DNA from: Flavobacterium aquidurense
GTDB taxonomy: Bacteria > Bacteroidota > Bacteroidia > Flavobacteriales > Flavobacteriaceae
Direction: 5' to 3'
NCBI RefSeq assembly: GCF_001404985.1
Contig: NZ_JRLF01000015.1
Span: 434,001-498,000 of the forward strand
DNA length: 64,000 nt
Under the pieces are notes generated by a model. It was given only the letters and a program-made list of their open reading frames with translations, was not told where the DNA came from and made no database searches. Positions 17,752 to 25,378 of this stretch are shown piece by piece. Made by a program: the position numbers and the translations under genes. Position 1 is the first letter of the stretch. Each line of letters starts with the position of its first letter.

Positions 17752-18497
17752 TAAAGTGTTGTTTTATTAATGTTATACAAAATGGTCGATTCTTCTTTCT
17801 CTACTTCTAATGTTGCCAATTCTATTTGGTTTTCTCGATATTGAATACTGCCCTGATATTTTACAAAATCACTATTTTCATTATTCTCAAGAGGAATCCC
17901 TTCTATTAAATAACTATCAAATTTTTCATTTTTTGGATAAAAACGTTCTAATATTAAATTGTTCCCACAATCTATTATTTTTTTTTGACGCTCAACAGCA
18001 TAAGAGTTTCTGTATAAACTTGAAAAATATAGACCAAACATTTTATAATCAGAAAAAAAGGAGATTAACTTTTTTTCATCTTTTAATGAATTACTAATAT
18101 CCTGCATATATGATTCTGCAACAAAACCTACATTATCTATAGCCAGTTTTTTACGAATAATTTCCCATCGTTTCCCTAATTCTTCAAAATTTAATATTTT
18201 GATAATTTTGCCATAGTCATTTATTTCTACTTCAATTTCATCAAAAGCTGCTCCTATTTTTTTTAGAAAAAAAATATTTTCTATAGACAAATTACTTGTG
18301 ATTTCTATTTCAGAAAGAAATAATTGAAACAGCATATCATTTCCGCTGTTTTTGTATCTCGTAATGGCAATTTTTCTTATATAGCTTATTTTTTTAATCT
18401 TTTTAGGATTAGAAAAATCTTTTGTTACAGTTTCAAATATAAAATCATTTATTTTATCAAGTTCTGGAAGTACAACATGGTAATCTAAATAATTCAT
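17751..18497 (-). CDS. Unknown cytoplasmic protein, putative effector adaptor
   Basis: This 248-aa protein has no signal peptide or transmembrane segment and is rich in Ile, Lys and Glu with a helical pattern. Its stop codon overlaps the start of the DUF4280 effector, and it begins 2 nt after the Tle lipase gene. Coupling to the effector start suggests a chaperone or adaptor for the DUF4280 effector, as the 449-aa gene may be for Rhs. The two proteins do not look alike. It is not an obvious immunity protein for Tle, which already has a DUF2931 partner. Confidence 0.5.
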   Translation of the reverse strand: MNYLDYHVVLPELDKINDFIFETVTKDFSNPKKIKKISYIRKIAITRYKNSGNDMLFQLFLSEIEITSNLSIENIFFLKKIGAAFDEIEVEINDYGKIIKILNFEELGKRWEIIRKKLAIDNVGFVAESYMQDISNSLKDEKKLISFFSDYKMFGLYFSSLYRNSYAVERQKKIIDCGNNLILERFYPKNEKFDSYLIEGIPLENNENSDFVKYQGSIQYRENQIELATLEVEKEESTILYNINKTTL

Positions 18498-18499
18498 AC

Positions 18500-20566
18500 T
18501 TAATGTATTTGTCTTTTTCTATTTGTATTGGGCTGCATACCAAACCAGTCTCTTGTTGAAGACCAATGCAAGTACTCATTTCTTAATTTTCGCAGCATTG
18601 TCTGAGAATTGTAGCCTATTACCTTTACTTCGGGTAAATCTATGGTTCTTATCTCAGGTTCTTTTACTGCAGTTTCTTGCGGTATTTTAAGAGTACCAAA
18701 ATCTAATTGAGGTTTATATTGTTCAACTCTTAAATTATCGGTTACTTTTTTCAGACCTTCCATTTCGTATGTGTGATCTTTTAGTCTTTGTTCGAAACTC
18801 TCTATTTCAGCTTCTAATTTTTGTTTTTCAATCCTTTCAAGTCTTTTTTCTTCAATTTCTTCATCACAAATAAAATCCCATTCTTTAACCTCATTGGTTT
18901 CATCCAGAGCATAAGGTGTTAAATAGCTTTCTACATGTTTTAAGAAATCATCTAATGGAAATTTCAAGCCTGATTCTTCTACAAAATACTCTTTCATTTC
19001 AGTACTTTTTGCATAGGTTTCCATAAAATGAAGTGGGACATAACTGTATTCTTTTTTTACTCCTTCATATTGATCGTCAGTACCTTCTATTTTTTTACCA
19101 CGGGTTCCTGTGAGTTTACTATAAGGAGGAAGACTCCACTGAATATTTATTTCGATTTGCTCTTCACGATACCAATATTGTCTTATCAAGTCACCTCTAA
19201 GGGCATCTAATCCCATTCTGTCATAAGAAATGCTGGCAGGAAGAACAGAAACATAGTTTCTGTCTTTCATCTGGGTTCCTATTTCATCGATAACTTCTTT
19301 CTCCGTCATATAAGCTCCTCCAATATCACAATGCACTCCCGGAAAGTTTTTTTCGATGTATTTACCGGGAATTTGATTGATTCTGGTGAGTGCGAAATTT
19401 TGACGATGTTCATCTTTTGCCGTAAAATGAACTACTTTTTGACAGTATAAATTATTAAGATGAAGCTCGCCTATATCATCATTAAAATGTGTTGACCAGG
19501 CTTCTTTTATTAGTTTTCCTCCTTCATCTTTTAGATTTCCGTAATCATCATAATGATCCTGAACATCATTTTGCTCAAAATAAGATGAAACCGTATCGTA
19601 AATACCTACAAATCTTACAATGATTTCTATATTTTTTAAATCCTTAAATTCAAGATCGGTTTTCTGGAGCAAACTATACCCCAAATGCCCCATTTTTGGC
19701 AATTGATCATTTACTAAATAGGTGTTGTCAATCTCATAATTATCGACATCGACAAATGCTTTACGAAATTTTCTCACAGCTATTGGCCCTCCTTTTTTAG
19801 AGGCAGATTGCTTATATTCTATACCGTTGGGAATCTCTTTTTGCACTGCATTTGCATAACCAGAATCCAGATTTACCTCATAAACCAGATTTCTTGCTGT
19901 AGCAGCACCACGACTAAAACCAAAAACATCGATTGTAATTTTAGTTACTTTTATTTCTTTTTTAGGATTCGTTTTTATTGCTTCGGATATCTTATCTGCT
20001 ATTTGCTCACAAGCATTACGTACTCTTGCGCGTATACCTGTTTGCCCAGAACCAAAGGCAAAACCATCCTGACTGTCGCGCATTAGGTTATCAGTACCCA
20101 TACCCGGCACATAAATTGCATATTTTTTTTGCTCACAACATTGCCACATGCGAGCTACATTGGTATAATCATTACTATAGCTGTTATCTGTACCCATGCG
20201 GTCCAGACCAAACTCGTTTAATGGAACTCTGTATGAGGCTACAAGATATTTGTCTCTTTCAGGAATAGCCCTAAACTCAGCTTGCTCAGCTGGTGTTTTA
20301 TTTTTTTTCGACAGAAGATCTTCTATTCGTCCTTTATTCTTTATTTTTTTATATTCTTTAGAGTCTTCTGTTTCCAGTTCTCCATTCCCTTTAGAATAGT
20401 CGACCTTACCATTTTTATCTATACCGCGGCTGTGCTTATTACGCATATCGGTATTCTCCTTATTATTAAGGGTACCATCTATAAATATTCCAAAAGTAAG
20501 AGGAAGTTCATCCTGTTTTTCTTCATCTTTACCTGCTCCCGTGTTGTATACAAATGTTTTTCCCAT
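18500..20566 (-). CDS. DUF2235 lipase-type T6SS effector (Tle1-like)
   Basis: This 688-aa protein has the DUF2235 alpha/beta-hydrolase core of Tle1 phospholipase effectors. It has FGIFIDGTLNN near residue 25, the nucleophile elbow VFGFSRGAA (Ser about 218), GIYDTVSS with the acid residue, and PGVHCDIGGAY with the catalytic His. A coiled coil-like, Glu/Lys-rich segment (about 575-625) precedes the C-terminus. There is no signal peptide; delivery would be by VgrG2 (21883-23760). It should hydrolyse membrane phospholipids of prey. It follows the DUF2931 lipoprotein gene by 3 nt. Confidence 0.9.
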   Translation of the reverse strand: MGKTFVYNTGAGKDEEKQDELPLTFGIFIDGTLNNKENTDMRNKHSRGIDKNGKVDYSKGNGELETEDSKEYKKIKNKGRIEDLLSKKNKTPAEQAEFRAIPERDKYLVASYRVPLNEFGLDRMGTDNSYSNDYTNVARMWQCCEQKKYAIYVPGMGTDNLMRDSQDGFAFGSGQTGIRARVRNACEQIADKISEAIKTNPKKEIKVTKITIDVFGFSRGAATARNLVYEVNLDSGYANAVQKEIPNGIEYKQSASKKGGPIAVRKFRKAFVDVDNYEIDNTYLVNDQLPKMGHLGYSLLQKTDLEFKDLKNIEIIVRFVGIYDTVSSYFEQNDVQDHYDDYGNLKDEGGKLIKEAWSTHFNDDIGELHLNNLYCQKVVHFTAKDEHRQNFALTRINQIPGKYIEKNFPGVHCDIGGAYMTEKEVIDEIGTQMKDRNYVSVLPASISYDRMGLDALRGDLIRQYWYREEQIEINIQWSLPPYSKLTGTRGKKIEGTDDQYEGVKKEYSYVPLHFMETYAKSTEMKEYFVEESGLKFPLDDFLKHVESYLTPYALDETNEVKEWDFICDEEIEEKRLERIEKQKLEAEIESFEQRLKDHTYEMEGLKKVTDNLRVEQYKPQLDFGTLKIPQETAVKEPEIRTIDLPEVKVIGYNSQTMLRKLRNEYLHWSSTRDWFGMQPNTNRKRQIH

Positions 20567-20569
20567 AAA

Positions 20570-21739
20570 CTATTCTTTTTTGTATTTTTCTGTTAATGAA
20601 CGCGACTCATAAACTTCTGTATTACTTTTCTTTAGAGGTATGGCCTTAATTCCATTTTTTACCGTTGCTGCTAAATAGGTACTGCCTGGGTTTATTTTAA
20701 CCTCTAAATCAATATTTGCTTCGGGGTTCTTTTTATGCAGTTCCTGGAATGCTGCAAAAATTTCTTTCTCATCAAAACGAATATAACCTCCATAGCCCTG
20801 TCCATCTTTACCCCACCAGGCAAAACTCAATACTCGGGGAATTGCTCTTTCCTGAGATTCATTTTTTAGAAATTCCTGGTCCAGTAAGGTTTCTCGCTCT
20901 CCATTAAACATATCAAATGAAAGATTATCTGATATTTTGCCTTCTCTCACAAATTCAAAAACAGGTTTCCAGTTATACTTTACACGGTAACTGTCCCAAA
21001 GTCCGTAAGGGATAGGTTTATTTTTATTGGCTTGCTGATCTTCCAGAGAGATAATTTTAGGGTTTTTAAGGGTACGTTCTCTATCGACAGGATCAAACAA
21101 TAAACGCTCATGACTGTCCAGCGAAGCTATTTCTTTAGGATCTATCACTACTTTCTGTCCTTGATAACGTCCTATTTCAACATCTTTATCACCACCTTTT
21201 AACCAAACTACAACTACTCCGCCAGGAGCAAAACCTATAGTAATATGGTTGTAAGTTGTCATTACTTTACCTCTTTTTCTAACACTACTCTGAAAGCCTT
21301 CATTAAATAGCTTTACCATTTTTGGGTAATCAAGCTCAGTGTTTATATGATACATAACATCTTCTACATACGAATACCAGGTACAATTAAGCCTTTGAGG
21401 AATGGGTTTTTCACCCTGACTCATACCTGAGGAGTTATCTCCCCAATTTCCAATACCTGTTGTAGTGCCAAAACCATATATACTGGTTGTACTATTTGGT
21501 TCTTCATTAACTCCGTTTGATACCAGTGGTCCTTCAAGCCAGCCTCTATATACTTGTATTGGGTATCCTGACGGGCAACTCAAACCTTCTTGCCATTTAA
21601 AATTTGTTTCCATACTAGTAAGAGTATCTTGTACGCTAAGTATATTGGCGTGTTTTTTTGTTTCTTTTTTTTCCTGACAAGAGCCTGTTAGAATGCTTGT
21701 TGTAAGGACGAGTATTAAATAAAGAGCTATTCTTCTCAT
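20570..21739 (-). CDS. DUF2931 lipoprotein, immunity to the Tle effector
   Basis: This 389-aa lipoprotein has the signal MRRIALYLILVLTTSILTGS followed by Cys. The mature part has DUF2931 features (PIQVYRGWLEG, LNCTWYSYVEDVMYHINTEL, PGGVVVVWLKG). DUF2931 proteins are known partners of Tle1-type lipases. The protein would face the periplasm and block incoming lipase. It is placed before its effector in the operon, so immunity is made first. At 389 aa it is longer than a minimal DUF2931 protein; the extra C-terminal part (about 250-389) is unassigned. Confidence 0.85.
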   Translation of the reverse strand: MRRIALYLILVLTTSILTGSCQEKKETKKHANILSVQDTLTSMETNFKWQEGLSCPSGYPIQVYRGWLEGPLVSNGVNEEPNSTTSIYGFGTTTGIGNWGDNSSGMSQGEKPIPQRLNCTWYSYVEDVMYHINTELDYPKMVKLFNEGFQSSVRKRGKVMTTYNHITIGFAPGGVVVVWLKGGDKDVEIGRYQGQKVVIDPKEIASLDSHERLLFDPVDRERTLKNPKIISLEDQQANKNKPIPYGLWDSYRVKYNWKPVFEFVREGKISDNLSFDMFNGERETLLDQEFLKNESQERAIPRVLSFAWWGKDGQGYGGYIRFDEKEIFAAFQELHKKNPEANIDLEVKINPGSTYLAATVKNGIKAIPLKKSNTEVYESRSLTEKYKKE

Positions 21740-21882
21740 GTTTTTTTACTTTTACGCATAGCTTGCGCTGCCTATAAATATACTAAAGGTAGTTGACAAT
21801 CATTTTTTTTACCTTGCTTATATTGCATTCAATTTAGATGTGCTTTTTTCTGATGGTTTTGTGTCAATTGGTAAGCAATATT

Positions 21883-23760
21883 TTATCCTTTATTTACTTT
21901 AGCATCAATAGCTCCCAATACTTTTGAAATTCCAGAACTTTTTATCAAAATATCTCCCCCTATTGCTTTGTGGGTTGTCGTAGAAGTGGTTTTAGTTAAA
22001 TCACCATTGATCTTTACGGTTTTATCTCCTGATACTTTTTGCTCATACATATGAGTAATAAGTTTATGTAACTCTGTTATGTCAACCGTATTGTCTTTTC
22101 CAACTTTTAAGTTGTTATTGCCATCAACAGTTGTTTTTTTGTTACCACCTACACCTACAGACATATTTTTACCAACCGTAATATCCAGATTATCGCCTAC
22201 ATTTATTGTCATATTCTTAGGTGCATTTACGGTAATATTTCCTTCACCGTCTAAGTAAATACTATTATCAGATGGATCTTTAATCAGGATGCTTTTCTGT
22301 TTATCATCAAAAGTGATAGTAGAACCGCAACGTGTAAAAAAGCTTTTAATATGATTATCCAGTTTACCCCCTTCTCCTGTTTTTCCGTTAAAGATACTTC
22401 CTATCACATAGGGTCTGTTTGGATCATTGTAACGAAAACTAACCATCACATGATCTCCTACTTCGGGTATTGTAACCCAGCCGCGGTTTTTATTTACAAT
22501 ATCACTTGTTCCTGCATTAGGGGTCAATACATACAACCATGGTGTACGGGATTGTTGTTTTTTCTGCCATAGTAATTCTACACGAATCCTTCCATTTCCA
22601 CTAGGGTCATCATTTGCGACCACAACAGCTCTTTGTTCTTGTGCAGCCGGCATATTTACTTCAGGTTCTGGTAATTTTTTTATTTTGGCAGGAAGTGCTT
22701 TAAAACTATTTTCATACTCCCCTATTTCAGTAGCTTCATGTGTAATTTCAGTAATAATATAAGTGCCTATTTCATTAGAGTCATAATGCGTTTTAGAACT
22801 ATCTAATCCTTTTTTAAAAACATCTGATTTATCTAATATTTGCTGAGATTCTATATTAATAATGGAGCCTATTCGAAGTTTTGGATTACCACTTGTTGCT
22901 AAGATGTAATTACCATCAGAGGCTGCACTTTCTTGTTTCTTTTTTAAAATAGTTTCAAAATATACATCATCTCCAGTACTAAACTGACCATATTCATAGG
23001 AAGATGTTTTATATAATTTTCTTGAAGCCTCAAAGGCATCTTTACCTAATTTAGGCAATCCTTCTACAACGCTGTCATCTGTCTGCGCCTGATATAATTG
23101 ATCGCTATTTTCATTATAGGTAAAACCACTGTATTGGTTTGGTTTTGCTTCTACTGATATACTTAAATTAAATAAATCTTTGTTATAAATTAATTTAATA
23201 GGACTGCTTTCCTGTTTTGGTTTTCCTATAAATAATTTTTCTCCATCATAAAATAACCATTCATTATATTGTTTTGCCAATCGCTGAATATATCTGAAAT
23301 CCGATTCGAGATATTGAGTCTGATATTCTATTTTTGAAGTAAATTCAGGATCAATTTCATATTGCAATTGTTCACCGGCAGCAGTTTGTATTACATCATG
23401 CACCATATCTTTCAAATTAAAATCTTCCCATGAGTTCAATTTTTGACCTGCTTCTAATAAAATAGTTTTAGAATATCCGGAAATAACAATTTGACTGCCT
23501 ATATGTCCTAATTCCTGTTGGTATCGTACGTTTGTGATAATTCCTAAGAAATTATTATTAGCATCTAGTCTAATATGAACCACTTTTCCAAGAGTTTCTT
23601 GTGCACTTTCCATCGTGTAAGCTCTGGGCTTTTCTATAACAGAGTGTGGAATACTGATTTTAAACTCGTGATGAGTATTGATGGTTTGTTTTAAATCGAT
23701 TTTAGTAAAGTGAGACATTTCTTTGCCGTCTATACCAAAGATTATTTTAGGAATGACCAT
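21883..23760 (-). CDS. vgrG: VgrG spike protein (TssI), copy 2
   Basis: This 625-aa spike protein has the gp27-like base (about 1-385), OB-fold (about 390-475; NGRIRVELLWQKKQQSRTPW, then EVGDHVMVSFRYNDPNRPYV) and a long C-terminal beta-helix with regular GKNMSV, GGNKKTTVDGN and VSGDKTVKING repeats (490-610). It is paralogous to VgrG1 but the stalk is longer. The next genes are the DUF2931/Tle pair and the DUF4280 effector. It lies 225 nt downstream of hcp2, beyond the hcp2 terminator. Confidence 0.95.
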   Translation of the reverse strand: MVIPKIIFGIDGKEMSHFTKIDLKQTINTHHEFKISIPHSVIEKPRAYTMESAQETLGKVVHIRLDANNNFLGIITNVRYQQELGHIGSQIVISGYSKTILLEAGQKLNSWEDFNLKDMVHDVIQTAAGEQLQYEIDPEFTSKIEYQTQYLESDFRYIQRLAKQYNEWLFYDGEKLFIGKPKQESSPIKLIYNKDLFNLSISVEAKPNQYSGFTYNENSDQLYQAQTDDSVVEGLPKLGKDAFEASRKLYKTSSYEYGQFSTGDDVYFETILKKKQESAASDGNYILATSGNPKLRIGSIINIESQQILDKSDVFKKGLDSSKTHYDSNEIGTYIITEITHEATEIGEYENSFKALPAKIKKLPEPEVNMPAAQEQRAVVVANDDPSGNGRIRVELLWQKKQQSRTPWLYVLTPNAGTSDIVNKNRGWVTIPEVGDHVMVSFRYNDPNRPYVIGSIFNGKTGEGGKLDNHIKSFFTRCGSTITFDDKQKSILIKDPSDNSIYLDGEGNITVNAPKNMTINVGDNLDITVGKNMSVGVGGNKKTTVDGNNNLKVGKDNTVDITELHKLITHMYEQKVSGDKTVKINGDLTKTTSTTTHKAIGGDILIKSSGISKVLGAIDAKVNKG

Positions 23761-23940
23761 AATATATATACTTTTAAGTTTAATTCTTTTTTAAATTTTT
23801 AACTTAAATAGAGTATAGTCTAAAGTTCTTCTTCCTAAAGTTCTTTACGCCGAATTCGATTTTAAGCTAAAAAAATATCATGTTCTGAAATATAGAAACG
23901 ATACTATTCAATGTTTTTTTGAAGAAATTGTATAAAAAAA

Positions 23941-23967
23941 CAAGAAGCGGTAAAGTTCCGCTTCTTG
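23941..23967 (-). terminator. Terminator after hcp2
   Basis: CAAGAAGCGG (23941-23950) pairs with CCGCTTCTTG (23958-23967) around a 7-nt loop, 18 nt beyond the hcp2 stop. It is almost the same as the hcp1 terminator. Confidence 0.85.
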
Positions 23968-23985
23968 TTTACTAAAGGGAAAAAA

Positions 23986-24381
23986 TTAAATTTTAGCCCA
24001 ATTATTGTCTAATGTTGCATTACCTAATGTAATTTTTTCTGCTGAAAAAGTGATCTCAGTAGTCATTGGAGTTTCAGCCAAAGCATCTAATTGCTCGCTA
24101 AAGAATACAATAAAAGCATTTTCAAAAGAAAGTTCTTTCATTACTTGCTCAGAATCAGCTTTGAAAAATTTTACTTTTCCACTTACTGGTTTGTGCTGAC
24201 TATTTACTGCCTGCTCAATAACAGTAGTATTGTCAGTAGATTTTAGTCTTAAATTTAATCTTCCTCCTTTAATTTCAGAAGAAACAGCTCCTTTACCGTC
24301 AGTATGTCTTAACATTTCTACTTTTGAAAATAATACTTGGTACTCGTTTCCTTCGAATTCTAAAATTGATTTAAATGCCAT
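23986..24381 (-). CDS. hcp: Hcp tube protein (TssD), copy 2
   Basis: This 131-aa inner-tube protein is nearly identical to hcp1 (substitutions at residues 5, 22 and 101). It heads module 2, about 210 nt downstream of the last core gene, with its own leader and terminator. The strong conservation over the leader, gene and terminator points to recent duplication or gene conversion. Whether the two tubes carry different cargo cannot be seen from three conservative changes. Confidence 0.95.
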   Translation of the reverse strand: MAFKSILEFEGNEYQVLFSKVEMLRHTDGKGAVSSEIKGGRLNLRLKSTDNTTVIEQAVNSQHKPVSGKVKFFKADSEQVMKELSFENAFIVFFSEQLDALAETPMTTEITFSAEKITLGNATLDNNWAKI

Positions 24382-24575
24382 AATAAAATAATTAAGTTGT
24401 TAAAAATTGTTTTTTTAGAATCCTCTTTATATTGTCTGACTAGTATAAACAAAAAAAGAGGTATTCTATATGATTTTAGAATACCTCTTTTTTGTACTAA
24501 TGTACTTTTTTGATTTGCTTCTTGTAGGAAGGTGAGGAGGATTCGCAATCAATTATGTACGAATATACAAATATA
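24382..24575 (-). promoter_or_regulatory. Conserved hcp2 leader with three-arm hairpin
   Basis: It has the same architecture as the hcp1 leader: a TATATTTG box (24575-24568), a short CTTC/GAAG stem, GTAC-ATTA-GTAC, a 16-bp hairpin (arms 24493-24478 and 24467-24452, 10-nt loop), a T-run, and the third arm (24429-24415). The hairpin stems are identical in both copies and the loop differs by one base. Between hairpin and ATG the two copies differ mainly by small indels and substitutions. The conserved box upstream of the hairpin argues that the hairpin belongs to the hcp transcript rather than only ending the core operon. Confidence 0.6.
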
Positions 24576-24591
24576 TTTCAAACAAAAAACA

Positions 24592-25368
24592 TTAATTAAT
24601 AATATTTTTCATAAAAAACAATAAAATAAACCCTAAAAGCACAACTGTAATATGTAAGATGATACTATTTACCTGAGGTTGCAATGAATTTACCTGGCTT
24701 TTAATATCCAAAGTTGCATTAGTATGAATTTCATTTATTTTATTTACTTGTTTCTGTAAAGAATCAATTGTTTTATTTAAATATAAAATGTTTTGATGCT
24801 GGTTAGAAAACAAGCGCTTTACTTCCTTATCAGATAAGGCTGCTTTTTTCTTAATAACACCAGTTCGGGGTTCTTTAAGTGTTACCTCACTTACATCTTC
24901 AATCTTATTGTTATTGATTTCGAAGCTGTTATTTAACTTGTTTACCAAAAAAAAGATAAAAACAATATAGGATAGTAAAAATGTTGGTAAAATATACTGA
25001 ACGATTATCTCTATTGGTTTTGGCCTCGCTGCACTATGAATGTTGTTTATAGTACTATAATTAGTAAAAAAAATAGGTTCTTGTTTTTTTTCTTTATTCA
25101 ATCTTTCGTTTTTAAATTTTTCTTCGAGATCTATCAGTTCAAAGCGGTCTAAGGAATAAACACCCAAGCTTTCTGTTAATTTTTTATGATGCACCATCCA
25201 ATTAAGAACTTCTTCTATTTGATATTCGGTAATGCCCGGATCTTTAAGTCTCCATAAGATTTCTTTTTTTGTGAGTTCACAAGGTTTTCCTTTGCTTTCA
25301 AAATAAAATATCTCTAAAATTATTTCATGTAAAGGTTTTGCCATTTCTATTGTATTCATAATCTCCAT
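24592..25368 (-). CDS. Unassigned T6SSiii-linked protein: helical N-terminus and two TM segments
   Basis: This 258-aa protein starts at the ATG at 25368, 10 nt after the tssR stop; the longer frame to 25443 overlaps tssR. Residues about 8-75 look like a winged-helix-type domain (HEIILEIFYFESKGKPCELT, then KKEILWRLKDPGITEYQIEE). A TM segment follows (about 125-150, ILPTFLLSYIVFIFFLV), then a charged coiled-coil stretch and a C-terminal TM (about 235-255). It is the last gene of the core operon. I do not recognise the family. Topology suggests an inner-membrane protein with the N-terminal domain in the cytoplasm, possibly an accessory of the envelope complex. Confidence 0.6.
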   Translation of the reverse strand: MEIMNTIEMAKPLHEIILEIFYFESKGKPCELTKKEILWRLKDPGITEYQIEEVLNWMVHHKKLTESLGVYSLDRFELIDLEEKFKNERLNKEKKQEPIFFTNYSTINNIHSAARPKPIEIIVQYILPTFLLSYIVFIFFLVNKLNNSFEINNNKIEDVSEVTLKEPRTGVIKKKAALSDKEVKRLFSNQHQNILYLNKTIDSLQKQVNKINEIHTNATLDIKSQVNSLQPQVNSIILHITVVLLGFILLFFMKNIIN

Positions 25369-25378
25369 AATCGTTATT

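Noticed and set aside
24360..24548. A 62-codon minus-strand frame over the hcp2 leader
   Set aside because: It overlaps the hcp2 start in another frame, crosses the hairpin, and its hcp1 counterpart is not preserved as a frame, so the leader conservation is not coding.
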